From contig SCPD01000020.1 of the NCBI GenBank assembly GCA_005502925.1, positions 52,472 through 116,471 on the forward strand: a stretch of DNA of 64,000 bases. The letters run 5' to 3'. The position numbers and the translations under genes are program-made. This DNA is from Rhizobiales bacterium Y(2018). Lineage in GTDB: Bacteria; Pseudomonadota; Alphaproteobacteria; Rhizobiales; Aestuariivirgaceae. Positions 16,823 through 25,743 of the stretch are shown here, piece after piece. Position 1 is the stretch's first letter. The number at the start of each line of letters is the position of its first letter. The notes under the pieces were generated by a model that made no database searches, was not told where the DNA came from, and saw only the letters and a list, made by a program, of their open reading frames with translations.

Positions 16823-17922
16823 AGCTGCCGCGCGCCGCAGCTCTTCTCATCGATTTCACCCAAGTGCTGCGCCGGCATGAGTTCTCCTTGTCGCATGAGC
16901 AGGTGGTGATGTTTCTGGGCGCCGTCCGTTTGCTGGGACCCCGCAGCATCGACAGCATCCGCCAGGCGGCGCTGGCGACCCTGGCGCCGCCGATCGATCG
17001 GTTGCCCAAATTCGACGCGTTGTTCCGCGCTTTCTTTTTCGAGGAAGGCGATGCCGTCGTGGCGGCCAGAAGCCTGCCCGAGCAGGATGCACCGGTCAGG
17101 GATAAAGGCATGCAGCCGGACGAGCCGCCCGAAGCGGGTGAAGAAAGCCGCTCCGGCAAAGCGGCGACGCCAAAGGAAATGCTGAATCTCCGCCAGTTCG
17201 AGACGCATGATGAAGACGCGGCCATCACGCGGTTGAACAAGGAGGCATCACGCACTCTGCCGCGCCGGCGCAGCTTCCGGAAAGTCGCTAGCAAGGACGG
17301 TGAGGGGCTCGATCTGCGCCGGTCGTTGCGCCGCATCGTCGAGCACGATGGTGATGTCATCGCCTTGATGCGCAGCCGCCGCAAGACCACGCTTCGCCCG
17401 ATCGTGCTGCTCATCGATATATCGGGATCGATGAAGGCGCATACCGCCGACTATCTCCTGTATGCGCATGCTCTCACCACGCTCGCCGGCAAGGTCGAGA
17501 CCTTCACCTTCGGCACACGTCTCACCCGCATCACCGGCGCGCTGCGCCAGCGCCGCCGGGAGATCGCGCTGGCGCAGGCATCGGCGCTTGTCGGCGACTG
17601 GGATGGCGGCACAAGGATCGGCCCGGCGCTCCAGTCCTTCCTCTCCCATCCGCGTTACGCCGCCTTGCTGCGGGGCGCCGTGGTGCTGGTGCTGTCGGAT
17701 GGTCTCGAACGCGGCGATCCAACGCCGATGCGCGAAGCCGTGGCGCGCATCTCGCGGCGTGCTTTCCACCTCGCCTGGCTGACGCCGCTTGCCGCCGATC
17801 CGCGTTTCCGCCCCGAGACGGCGGCGCTCAAAGGCATCCTGGATTACCTCGACCGGCTCGGTAATGGCGGCTCGATCGCGAGCCTCGTCGATCATACTTT
17901 GAAGATAGGATCCAGATCATGA
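16819..17922 (+). CDS. VWA-domain protein, CoxE-like
   Basis: A 367-residue protein with a C-terminal von Willebrand factor A domain. The MIDAS motif is LLIDISGSMKAHTA with Asp200; a downstream GDWDGGTRIGPAL supplies the conserved Thr/Gly region and VLSDGLERGDP the terminal Asp. The N-terminal half is helical and charged, as in CoxE. It overlaps the AAA ATPase by four bases (ATGA), typical of a partner pair that acts together. The inferred role is maturation or activation of the molybdenum hydroxylase encoded upstream. Confidence 0.85.
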   Translation: MKLPRAAALLIDFTQVLRRHEFSLSHEQVVMFLGAVRLLGPRSIDSIRQAALATLAPPIDRLPKFDALFRAFFFEEGDAVVAARSLPEQDAPVRDKGMQPDEPPEAGEESRSGKAATPKEMLNLRQFETHDEDAAITRLNKEASRTLPRRRSFRKVASKDGEGLDLRRSLRRIVEHDGDVIALMRSRRKTTLRPIVLLIDISGSMKAHTADYLLYAHALTTLAGKVETFTFGTRLTRITGALRQRRREIALAQASALVGDWDGGTRIGPALQSFLSHPRYAALLRGAVVLVLSDGLERGDPTPMREAVARISRRAFHLAWLTPLAADPRFRPETAALKGILDYLDRLGNGGSIASLVDHTLKIGSRS

Positions 17923-18806
17923 CCGGCATCGTCGATGCGCATCATCATATCTGGCGGCAAAAGGATCTGCCCTGGCTTTCAGGTCCCATGCTGCCGCGCA
18001 TTTTCGGTCCCTATGAGCCCATCCGCCGCGATTATCCGATAAGCGAATATCTTGCCGACATCGCCGAGGCCGGCGTCACCCGCTCGGTCTATGTCCAGGC
18101 CAACTGGGCAACGGCGGATTTCAAAAAGGAAGTGGCCTGGGTGCAGCGCACGGCAGATGAAAGCGGCTGGCCGCAGGGCATTGTCGGTTATGCCGACCTG
18201 ATGGTCGATGATGTCCGACCGCAGCTCGACCGTCTCAAAACCTATCCTTTGCTGCGCGGCATCCGCATGCAGCTTCATTGGCACGACAATCCGCAATACC
18301 GTTTCGCCGCACGGCCCGATCTGATGCGCGAGCCTGTCTTCCGCCGCAACATGGGTCATCTGGCCGATTACGGCCTGAGCTTCGATCTCCAGGTTTTTAC
18401 CGCTCAGATGGCCGATGCGGCGGAGCTGGCCGCTTCATTTCCCACCATCACTTTCATTCTTCAGCATGCCGGTATGCTGGAGGATCTGTCGCCGCAAGGC
18501 TGGGCCGCCTGGCGCGAGGGCATGGCGAAGCTCGCGAAACAGCCGAATATCGTCTCGAAATTATCGGGCCTCGGCACCTTCGTCCACCAGGTCAACGGCA
18601 AGCTCATAACGGACATCGTTCGCGAGACGGTGACGCTCTTCGGGCCGGAGCGTTGTCTCTTCGGCTCCAATTTCCCGATCGAGAAATTATGGGCGAGTTA
18701 TGATGAGCTGATCGCCGCGTATCGCACCGCTTTGGCGGGTTATGCGCCGGCCGACCAGGAGATGATCCTGGCCGGCACGGCGATGCGTGTTTACCGGCTC
18801 GGCTGA
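17919..18806 (+). CDS. Amidohydrolase family 2 (lactonase-like TIM barrel)
   Basis: A 295-residue metal-dependent hydrolase. It starts MTGIVDAHHHIWRQKDLPWL, the typical metal-binding HxH entry of L-fuconolactonase and 2-pyrone-4,6-dicarboxylate lactonase relatives. Other candidate active-site elements are GIRMQLHW, FILQHAGM and LFGSNFPIEKLW, whose Asn/Asp region closes the active site. It overlaps coxE by four bases and is the last gene of the molybdenum hydroxylase operon. That suggests it opens a ring or lactone produced by the hydroxylase. Its last 16 bases overlap the convergent gene at 18791. Confidence 0.8.
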   Translation: MTGIVDAHHHIWRQKDLPWLSGPMLPRIFGPYEPIRRDYPISEYLADIAEAGVTRSVYVQANWATADFKKEVAWVQRTADESGWPQGIVGYADLMVDDVRPQLDRLKTYPLLRGIRMQLHWHDNPQYRFAARPDLMREPVFRRNMGHLADYGLSFDLQVFTAQMADAAELAASFPTITFILQHAGMLEDLSPQGWAAWREGMAKLAKQPNIVSKLSGLGTFVHQVNGKLITDIVRETVTLFGPERCLFGSNFPIEKLWASYDELIAAYRTALAGYAPADQEMILAGTAMRVYRLG

Positions 18807-19771
18807 GCCAGTGCCGCCCGCTGGCGGATCAATGCGAGAACCGTGTCGATGGTCGGCGTCGGTTTCTGGGTGAGCTTGCCCAGCTCCTGCACCGCGGTGA
18901 CGAGCGCGTCGATCTCGAGCGGCCGGCCGAGTTCGAGATCCTGCAGCATCGATGTCTTGTGCGCGCCGACGGCCGCCGCACCGGCGATGCGTTTGTCGAC
19001 ATCGATGGCGAATTTGATGCCGAGCGCTTCGCCGATGGCCTGCGCCTCGACCATCATCGCACGGGCCACGCCGCGCACCGCGTCATCGCCGCAGATCTGC
19101 TCGAGTGTCGCGCCGGTTAGCGCCGAGATCGGGTTGAAGGACAGATTGCCCCACAACTTCACCCAGATCTCGCTGCGGATCTGCGGCCGGATCGGCGCCC
19201 TGAGTCCCGCCGCGACGAAGACCTCGGCGAGCTTGGCGATACGGTCGGTCTTTTCGCCCGACGGCTCACCGAGCGGCAGGCGGTCACCTTCGACATGGCG
19301 GATGATGCCCGGCGCCTCGATCTCGGCGGCCGGATGCACGACGCAGCCGATGGCGCGTTCAGGCCCGATCGTGTCCCAGATGCGCCCACCCGGATCGACC
19401 GCCTCGATGCGTTGGTCTTCGTATGCGCCGGCCTGCTTGTAGAAATACCACCAGGGCACGCCATTCTGTCCGGTGACCACCGCGGTGTCGGCGCCGATCA
19501 GCGGCTTGAGGCTGTCGAGAATGCCTGGAATGGAGTGAGCCTTCAGCGCCAGGAAGATATAGTCCTGTGGTCCGAGTTCCTTGGCGTCGCTGGTGGCGGT
19601 GACTTTCACCACCGCCTCGTTGTCGCCTTCACGCAGGACGAGCCCGTTGCGCCGCATCGCGTCGAGATGTGGCCCGCGCGCGATGAGGCTCACCTCCGTT
19701 TCGCCCTTGAGCGCGAGTTTCGCGCCGACGAGTCCGCCGATGGCGCCCGCCCCGAAGATGCAGATCTTCAT
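18791..19771 (-). CDS. 2-dehydropantoate 2-reductase family (PanE/ApbA-like)
   Basis: A 326-residue NAD(P)H-dependent ketoreductase family protein. The N-terminal Rossmann motif is IFGAGAIGGLVGAKLALKG, and the C-terminal domain carries KLWGNLSFNPISALTG, where the lysine and asparagine match the active site of PanE. In many proteobacteria such genes lie in catabolic clusters and act on other 2-oxo or 2-hydroxy acids, so true pantothenate synthesis is not assured. It overlaps the start of the acyl-CoA ligase by four bases, indicating one minus-strand operon from 24261 down to here. Confidence 0.8.
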   Translation of the reverse strand: MKICIFGAGAIGGLVGAKLALKGETEVSLIARGPHLDAMRRNGLVLREGDNEAVVKVTATSDAKELGPQDYIFLALKAHSIPGILDSLKPLIGADTAVVTGQNGVPWWYFYKQAGAYEDQRIEAVDPGGRIWDTIGPERAIGCVVHPAAEIEAPGIIRHVEGDRLPLGEPSGEKTDRIAKLAEVFVAAGLRAPIRPQIRSEIWVKLWGNLSFNPISALTGATLEQICGDDAVRGVARAMMVEAQAIGEALGIKFAIDVDKRIAGAAAVGAHKTSMLQDLELGRPLEIDALVTAVQELGKLTQKPTPTIDTVLALIRQRAALAQPSR

Positions 19772-21288
19772 TCGCCGAGACCCAGTTTGGCGGCGAGGCC
19801 GATGCGCTGCAATTTGCCGGTGGCGCCTTTCGGGATCTCCTCGAGGAAGACGAGCTTGCGCGGCACCTTGAAATCGGCGAGCCGGCCGGAAGCGAAATCG
19901 CGGATCTCGCGCTCGCTCGCCTGATGGCCTTCGCGCAGCACGATCGCCGCTGCCACTTCCTCGCCGAGCTTGTCATGCGGCATGGCGAAGGTGACGACCT
20001 GCTGCACCGCCGGATGATCCATCAGCACTTCATCGACCTCGCGCGGCGAAATCTTCTCGCCGCCGCGATTGATGATCTCCTTCAGGCGGCCGGTGATGCG
20101 CACATAACCTTCATCATCCATCGTGCCCTGATCGCCGGTATGGAACCAGCCATGGGCGAAGGCCTCGTCATTGGCTTTGGGATTGCTCTCATAACCCGCC
20201 GTGACATTGGCGCCGCGGATGACGATCTCGCCGGTCTCGTTCGCCTTGAGGAGAGCCCCGTCGATGCTCATGATCGCGACATCGGGGCCGGCGGCGATGC
20301 CGACGCTCCCCGGTTTGCGTGCTTTGGGCGGCAGCGGGTTCGACGCCATCTGATGCGCCGCCTCGGTCATGCCATAGGCTTCGATCACCGGGCAGCCGAA
20401 GGTCGCTTCGGCTTCGGCCATCACTTGCGGCGGCAGCGACGAGGACGATGAACGGATGAAGCGCAGTTTGGCGCGTTTGATGCTGTCTTCATTGCGCGCG
20501 GCGCGGCCGAGGATCGCCTGATGCATGGTCGGCACCGCGGTGTACCAGGAAGGCTTCGCCTCATCGAGCCAGGCGAAGAATTTGAGCGCGTTGAAACCTG
20601 GCGTACAGGTGATTGAAGCACCGGCCGATAGCGAGGAGAGCACGGCCGCGATGAGCCCATGAATATGGAACAGCGGCATGATATTGAGGCAGCTGTCCTC
20701 GGACCTGAGGCTCAACGTGCTCGCGATATTGCCGGCCGAGGCGGTGACGTTCCGCTGGCTCAACGGCACGATCTTCGGACGTGACGTGGTGCCTGACGTG
20801 TGGAGCACCAGCGCGACATCATCCGCTTGCGCCGGACCTTTGAGCTTCGCTTCGCCGATCGCTTGGCCGTCGATGCTGAAATCGCCGGCCGCCGCACCTT
20901 CCGCCACTTTGAGGCGCAGGATCGGCAGCTTGAGTTTGGCGGCGGCTGCCTCGGCCGCCGGACTTCCTGCGTCGTCGAGGAGCAGAGCGCGGGCATTGAG
21001 ATCGTTCAGGTAGAATTCGAATTCTTCGGCGCGATAGGCAGGGTTGAGCGGTGCCGTAGTGGCGCCGGCGCCGATGGCGACGAAAGCGCTCGCCATTTCG
21101 GGGCCGTTCGGCAGCACGATGGCGACACGGTCATTGCGCCCGATGCCCAGCGCATTCAGGCGATCGATCGTCCGTTGCGTCAGGTCGCGCAGCCCTGCGA
21201 AAGTGAGGCCCGGCCGCCCCGGCGCGCCCAGCGCCACATCCTTGTCGGCGCCGGCTTTGAGAAGTTCAGTCAGTGTCGAAGCAGTCAT
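19768..21288 (-). CDS. AMP-forming acyl-CoA ligase, oxalyl-CoA-synthetase-like
   Basis: A 506-residue ANL-superfamily ligase. The P-loop is VLHTSGTTSRPKIVPLSQ (about residues 155-175), a later motif is EAYGMTEAAHQM, and the hinge/C-terminal part has YVRITGRLKEIINRGGEKIS with the C-terminal lysine region PKGATGKLQRIGL. The stretch APLNPAYRAEEFEFYLNDL matches what I recall of Pcs60/AAE3 oxalyl-CoA synthetases, so oxalate is a candidate substrate (inference). The ATG at 21288 lies a few bases after the upstream gene's stop; a longer in-frame reading overlaps that gene and was rejected. Confidence 0.8.
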   Translation of the reverse strand: MTASTLTELLKAGADKDVALGAPGRPGLTFAGLRDLTQRTIDRLNALGIGRNDRVAIVLPNGPEMASAFVAIGAGATTAPLNPAYRAEEFEFYLNDLNARALLLDDAGSPAAEAAAAKLKLPILRLKVAEGAAAGDFSIDGQAIGEAKLKGPAQADDVALVLHTSGTTSRPKIVPLSQRNVTASAGNIASTLSLRSEDSCLNIMPLFHIHGLIAAVLSSLSAGASITCTPGFNALKFFAWLDEAKPSWYTAVPTMHQAILGRAARNEDSIKRAKLRFIRSSSSSLPPQVMAEAEATFGCPVIEAYGMTEAAHQMASNPLPPKARKPGSVGIAAGPDVAIMSIDGALLKANETGEIVIRGANVTAGYESNPKANDEAFAHGWFHTGDQGTMDDEGYVRITGRLKEIINRGGEKISPREVDEVLMDHPAVQQVVTFAMPHDKLGEEVAAAIVLREGHQASEREIRDFASGRLADFKVPRKLVFLEEIPKGATGKLQRIGLAAKLGLGE

Positions 21289-21292
21289 TATA

Positions 21293-22867
21293 TTATAACC
21301 CCACAGCGCAACCGTCGCGGCGCCCTTCCGACGCCGCCACCCAGCCATCCGGGCCAAGTCTATAGATGATTTGCGCGGCGCCAAAGTCGAGATAGGTGCC
21401 GCCGGTCGTCGCATGTCCTAGGCCCGCGAGTGCCGTACGGGTGGCCTCGGGCCAGGCGGCTTCGAGCGACAGCTTGCCGTCCTCGAACCGCCAGCGCGGT
21501 GCGTCGATCACCGCTTGCGGATTCTGGTTCTTGGCCAGCATGCGGCAGGCGACCTGCACATGTCCTTGCGGTTGCATCGAGCCGCCCATGACACCCAGAG
21601 CGGCGATGGTCTTGCCGTTCTGGGTGGCGAAGCCCGGGATGATGGTGTTGAGCGGCCGCTTGCCGGGCCCGACAATATTCGGATGGTCCTTGTCGAGCAC
21701 GAAGCAGCAGCCGCGATTATGCAGCGCGATGCCGGTGCCGGAAATCACGACGCCCGAGCCGAAGCCGCGATAATTCGACTGGATATAAGAGACGGCCATG
21801 CCGTTCTGATCGGCGGCGGCGAGATAGACCGTGCCATGTGTCGACTGCCTGGCGGGTTCGGGCGCGCTGACGCGGTCACGTGTGATCTGCGCCGCGTGAT
21901 CGTCGAGCCGCGCCGGATCGAGTAGCTCGGCGGAGGTGAGCCGCATGGTCGCGGGATCGCCGACATGGGCACGCACTTCCGCCATGCCGATCTTGGTCGC
22001 CTCGATCTGCAGATGCACGAACTCCGCGCTGTCGGCGGTGAGGCCGCCGATATCGAGTCGGTCGAGAATGCCGAGCGCGATCAGGGCCGAGATGCCCTGG
22101 CCATTGGGCGGCAATTCATGGATGTCATAGCCGGCAAAGCCGATGCTGATCGGATCGACCCAGTCGGGCCGGTGATCGGCGAGATCGGAGAGGTTGAGCG
22201 CGCCGCCTTGCGCCTTGGCTGCCGCCACGATCTTCTGGGCGAGGCTGCCGCGATAGAATTCTTCGCCTCTGCTGCTGGCGATGAGCCGCAGCGTCTCGGC
22301 CTGGCCGGGGCAACGGAAGAGCTCACCGGCTTGCGGTGCGCGGCCATGCGGCAGAAAGCTTTCGGCGAAACCCGGCTGGTCGCGCAAGCGATCGACCTGG
22401 TTCTGCCAGATCTGCGCGATGACCGGCGAGACGAGAAAACCTTCCGTCGCATAGCGGATCGCCGGCTCGAACAGGCTTTCGAACGGGAGCTTGCCGAAAC
22501 GTTCATGCAGCACCACCCATCCGGCGACGCCGCCCGGCACGGTGACGGAATCCCAGCCGACTTCCGGCATCTTGTCGTGGCCCTCGAAACGGCTGCGATG
22601 CCAGTCTTTGGGCGCCCGCCCCGAGGCATTGAGGCCGTGCAGCGTCTTGCCGTCATGGATGATGGCGAAGGCATCGCCGCCGATGCCGTTCATCGTCGGC
22701 TCGACGACGGTGAGGGCGATCGCGGTGGCGAGTGCGGCATCGACCGCCGTGCCGCCTTGCGCCAGCATCGCGAGGCCGGCCTGCGCGGCGAGCGGCTGCG
22801 TCGTCGCCACGCAATTACGCGCCAGCACTGGCATGCGCGAAGAGGCGTAGGGGAAAGTCCAATCCAT
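21293..22867 (-). CDS. Gamma-glutamyltransferase family Ntn hydrolase
   Basis: A 524-residue Ntn-hydrolase precursor of the gamma-glutamyltransferase family. The likely autoprocessing and catalytic Thr is in STHGTVYLAAADQNG (about residue 350), and the small-subunit pocket has NYRGFGSGVV and the NRGC region. No obvious signal peptide is present, unlike the classical periplasmic enzyme. Relatives include oxamate amidohydrolase (HpxW), cephalosporin acylases and gamma-glutamyl peptidases. Position next to an oxalyl-CoA-synthetase-like ligase makes an amide such as oxamate a plausible substrate, but this is an inference. Confidence 0.8.
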   Translation of the reverse strand: MDWTFPYASSRMPVLARNCVATTQPLAAQAGLAMLAQGGTAVDAALATAIALTVVEPTMNGIGGDAFAIIHDGKTLHGLNASGRAPKDWHRSRFEGHDKMPEVGWDSVTVPGGVAGWVVLHERFGKLPFESLFEPAIRYATEGFLVSPVIAQIWQNQVDRLRDQPGFAESFLPHGRAPQAGELFRCPGQAETLRLIASSRGEEFYRGSLAQKIVAAAKAQGGALNLSDLADHRPDWVDPISIGFAGYDIHELPPNGQGISALIALGILDRLDIGGLTADSAEFVHLQIEATKIGMAEVRAHVGDPATMRLTSAELLDPARLDDHAAQITRDRVSAPEPARQSTHGTVYLAAADQNGMAVSYIQSNYRGFGSGVVISGTGIALHNRGCCFVLDKDHPNIVGPGKRPLNTIIPGFATQNGKTIAALGVMGGSMQPQGHVQVACRMLAKNQNPQAVIDAPRWRFEDGKLSLEAAWPEATRTALAGLGHATTGGTYLDFGAAQIIYRLGPDGWVAASEGRRDGCAVGL

Positions 22868-22881
22868 GAGGCTTCCTCCGG

Positions 22882-24261
22882 TCAGAGGGTTGCGGTGAGC
22901 TGCGGGATGAAGGCGTCGAAAGTACGCCCCAGCCGCTGATACATATCATCGATCTCTTCGCCCGTGATGATCAAGGGCGGCGACAGCGCGATCGTATCGC
23001 CGAGCGCCCGGACGATCAGCCCGTGCTTCTGCGCCTCGGTCTGGAACATCATGCCGACGCCACGCGCCGGCTCGAAGGACGCCTTGGTCTTCTTGTCGCG
23101 CACCAGCTCGACACCGGCCAGGAGGCCGATGCCGCGCACTTCGCCGACATAAGGAAGATCGAGGAGGGCGCGGGCTTTGTCGAGGAACGGTTTCGCGACC
23201 TTCTGAACATGGCCGACGATATTGCGGGTCTCATAGATGCGCAGCGCCTCGAGCGCCGCCGCGGCGCAGACCGGATGGCCCGAATAGGTATAGCCATGGG
23301 CAAAGCTGCCGATCTTGGCGCTGTTGTCTCGCAGGACTTCATAGATCGGTTCCGATATGGCGGTGGCCGAGATCGGCAGATAGGAGGCCGACAGCGCCTT
23401 GGCCATGGTCACCATGTCCGGCTTGATGTTGAACGTCTCGAACCCGAACATATTGCCGGTGCGCCCGAAGCCGCAGATCACCTCATCGGCGATGAAGAGA
23501 ATATCGTGGCGCTTCAGGATCGGCTGGATCTTGTCGAAATAGGTCTTGGGCGGAACGATGAGGCCGCCCGCCCCCAGCACCGGCTCGGCGATGAAGGCGG
23601 CGATCGTGTCGGCGCCTTCGCGCAGGATCAGGTTTTCGAGCTGCTCGGCGAGGCGTGTGGCGAAGGCTTCCTCGCTCTCGCCCGCTTTGGCGAAGCGGTA
23701 GTGATGCGGGCAGTCGCAATGGCGCACGCTCGCCATCGGCAGGTCGAAATCGAGATGGTTGCGCGTGAGGCCGGTGAGGCTCGCCGCGGCGATGGTCACG
23801 CCGTGATAGGCCTTCATCTGGGCGATGATCTTCTTCTTGCGCGGCCGGCCGAGCGCATTGTTGTAATACCAGGCGAGCTTGATCGCCGTGTCGTTGGCTT
23901 CCGAGCCGGAATTGTTGAAGAACACGCGGCCATTGGGCAGCGGCAGCATCTTGATGAGCTTCTCGGCGAGATCGGTTCCGGGCTCATGCGCCTTATGCGC
24001 GAAGAGATGGTAGAAGGGCAGCTTGCGCAGCTGCGCGGTGATCGCCTCGACCATGCTCTCCTCGCCGCCGAAGCCGAGCGAGGCGCTCCACAGGCCGGCG
24101 ACGGCTTCTATATAGTCGCGTCCCTCATCGTCACGGACATAGATGCCCCGGCCGCTCGAAATGACGGTCGGCCCGATGCGCTCATGGACTTTCAGATTCG
24201 TATAGGGGTGCAGGGCATGGGCGATATCGCGGGCCTGCGTGGAATTCGCGTGAATGGTCAC
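22882..24261 (-). CDS. Class III (omega-type) aminotransferase
   Basis: A 459-residue PLP enzyme of fold type I, class III. The PLP-binding lysine lies in MVTMAKALSASYLPISA, the preceding Asp in FIADEVICGFGRTG, and the cofactor-binding Gly/Ser in NNSGSEANDTAIKLAWYY. It transfers the terminal or beta amino group of amines or omega-amino acids (for example beta-alanine, GABA, putrescine) to an oxoacid. First gene of the minus-strand operon, divergent from a GntR regulator, with a palindrome (24295-24304) close to its start. CAGGAGAAG precedes the ATG. Confidence 0.9.
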   Translation of the reverse strand: MTIHANSTQARDIAHALHPYTNLKVHERIGPTVISSGRGIYVRDDEGRDYIEAVAGLWSASLGFGGEESMVEAITAQLRKLPFYHLFAHKAHEPGTDLAEKLIKMLPLPNGRVFFNNSGSEANDTAIKLAWYYNNALGRPRKKKIIAQMKAYHGVTIAAASLTGLTRNHLDFDLPMASVRHCDCPHHYRFAKAGESEEAFATRLAEQLENLILREGADTIAAFIAEPVLGAGGLIVPPKTYFDKIQPILKRHDILFIADEVICGFGRTGNMFGFETFNIKPDMVTMAKALSASYLPISATAISEPIYEVLRDNSAKIGSFAHGYTYSGHPVCAAAALEALRIYETRNIVGHVQKVAKPFLDKARALLDLPYVGEVRGIGLLAGVELVRDKKTKASFEPARGVGMMFQTEAQKHGLIVRALGDTIALSPPLIITGEEIDDMYQRLGRTFDAFIPQLTATL

Positions 24262-24294
24262 TTTCTTCTCCTGGAAAACGTCTCCTGAGCAAAA

Positions 24295-24304
24295 TGGTAT
24301 ACCA
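24295..24304. promoter_or_regulatory. TGGTATACCA palindrome, candidate GntR operator
   Basis: A perfect 10-bp palindrome in the gap between the divergent aminotransferase and GntR genes. TGGT-N2-ACCA is a typical half-site arrangement for FCD-type GntR regulators. On the minus strand its TATACC part could serve as the -10 of the aminotransferase promoter, with TGCTTG 17 bases upstream, so bound regulator would block it. Confidence 0.6.
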
Positions 24305-24378
24305 GAAAGTATTTTTTACAAGCATGTTTTGTGTTCAATCTGCTTGACAGTTTTAAAAATTGGGGTCAGATTTGGCAT

Positions 24379-25104
24379 ATGATCCTGCATACCAAAGCTG
24401 AAAAGCCCACCAGCACGCTGAAGCAGAATGTCTATGACGCGCTCAGGGGCATGATCCTCAGCGGCGAGGTGAGCCCCGGCGAGCAGTTGCGGGAACGTGA
24501 TCTGAGCGAGAAGCTGGGCGTCAGCCGCACGCCCTTGCGCGAGGCGCTGAACCAGCTGGAGCGCGAGGGCCTGGTCGAAAGCCAGCCGCATCGCGGCTAT
24601 TTCGTCCCCATTCTCGATCTCAAGACCGCCGAGGAGCTGCTCGACCTGCGTCTGATGCTCGATGCCTATGCGATCGCGCTCGCCGTCGACAAGATCTCTG
24701 AGCAGGGCCTCGAAGAGCTGAAAGGCGTCATGCAGCGCCTAGCCGAATTCGCCGCCAAGCCCGATCTCGCCATCGAGGAGCTCGCCGAGGAAGTGCGCGT
24801 CGGCATGCAGATCCACGAGATCGTGGCGCGCGAATCCGGCCATCGCTTTCTCTATGAGACCTTGCGCCATCTCTATGGCCGCCTGTCTCTGTTGATCTGG
24901 GTCGATGTTTTGTGGGTCGACAAATGGGACCTGACCCGCGCCGAACATAAGGAAATCGTCGAAGCGATCATTGCGCGCGACAAGGAGCGGGCGGTCACCG
25001 CCACCAAGCTCCATGTCAAACGCTCCCGCGACGACCTGATGCGTGTCGTGCAGGCGCAATCCTTGCTGCACGGGAAGTCGAGGGGACGTCTGGAACGACC
25101 TTGA
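24379..25104 (+). CDS. GntR-family regulator (FCD subfamily)
   Basis: A 241-residue regulator. The winged helix spans about residues 10-75 (LKQNVYDALRGMILSGEVSP, then LGVSRTPLREALNQLEREG). The FCD domain follows, with MQIHEIVARESGHRF and AEHKEIVEAI as candidate metal-site segments. I chose the ATG at 24379; a GTG at 24331 is in frame but gives a poor N-terminal extension. There is no strong Shine-Dalgarno, so the start is somewhat uncertain. It is divergent from the aminotransferase operon and upstream of ridA and the liv transporter, and likely controls both sides. Confidence 0.85.
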   Translation: MILHTKAEKPTSTLKQNVYDALRGMILSGEVSPGEQLRERDLSEKLGVSRTPLREALNQLEREGLVESQPHRGYFVPILDLKTAEELLDLRLMLDAYAIALAVDKISEQGLEELKGVMQRLAEFAAKPDLAIEELAEEVRVGMQIHEIVARESGHRFLYETLRHLYGRLSLLIWVDVLWVDKWDLTRAEHKEIVEAIIARDKERAVTATKLHVKRSRDDLMRVVQAQSLLHGKSRGRLERP

Positions 25105-25146
25105 GGCAAGTGGGGACGCGAAGTCCCGGTTTAGTTGGAGGAATGA

Positions 25147-25656
25147 ATGCAAATAGAAAAGAAGATCGAATCCCTGGGCATCAAATTGCCCGACCTCGGC
25201 GTCTGGGATTCGAATATCGGCACCGCGCAAAAATATTACGGCCAGCAATATGGAAAGATGAAGCCGTTCCATCGTTCCGGCAGCCTGCTCATTCTGTCGG
25301 GCCATGTGCCTGATCTGCCCGATGGTACCGTGCTGCATCCGGGCCGCGTCGGCGCCGAAGTCACCGTCGAGCAGGGTTATGCGGCCGCGCGCCAGACCGG
25401 CATCAACTGCCTCGCCGGCATCAAGCAGGCGATCGGCGATCTCGACAAGATCACCAATCTCGTGCGCACGCTCAATTTCGTCGTCTGCGCGCCGGGCTTC
25501 ACCGATCCCAATCTCATTTCCAGCGGCCTGACCGATCTTTTCGCCGAGGTTTTCGGCCCCGAAAAGGGCATCGGCTGCCGCGCCACCATTGGCGTCATGT
25601 CGCTTGCCAATAACCATTGCTACGAGACCTGGATGGACCTCGAGGTCCGCTCGTAA
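25147..25656 (+). CDS. RidA family protein (YjgF/YER057c/UK114)
   Basis: A 169-residue member of the RidA superfamily, longer than canonical RidA (about 130). It shows FHRSGSLLILSGHVPD, GYAAARQTGINCLAGIKQAI and LNFVVCAPGFTDPNLIS. Canonical RidA hydrolyses reactive enamine/imine intermediates made by PLP enzymes; the key Arg of RidA (in an RxxxG region near the C-terminus) has no clear equal here except in GCRATIGVMSL. GGAGG lies five bases before the ATG at 25147. The aminotransferase nearby gives a sensible source of imines. Confidence 0.85.
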   Translation: MQIEKKIESLGIKLPDLGVWDSNIGTAQKYYGQQYGKMKPFHRSGSLLILSGHVPDLPDGTVLHPGRVGAEVTVEQGYAAARQTGINCLAGIKQAIGDLDKITNLVRTLNFVVCAPGFTDPNLISSGLTDLFAEVFGPEKGIGCRATIGVMSLANNHCYETWMDLEVRS

Positions 25657-25670
25657 CGATCTGCTCGACG

Positions 25671-25697
25671 GGGAGCGGCTCTGCGCGAGCCGCTCCC
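25671..25697. other. Stem-loop between ridA and the binding-protein gene
   Basis: GGGAGCGGCTC and GAGCCGCTCCC form a perfect 11-bp stem with a five-base loop. There is no T run, so it is more likely an mRNA-stabilising or partial-termination hairpin than a full terminator. Confidence 0.5.
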
Positions 25698-25743
25698 GCT
25701 CATCTCGACAATCATAAGAATAATCAACTTAGGGAGTAGTGCG

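Noticed and set aside
22882..24288. Long plus-strand frame opposite the aminotransferase
   Set aside because: No recognisable motifs and low-complexity composition; the aminotransferase on the minus strand is certain.
24344..24372. A sigma-70 promoter (TTGACA, then CAGATT) for the GntR gene at 24379
   Set aside because: The -35 is good, but the -10 is poor and the start would fall at the ATG; evidence is too weak to list.
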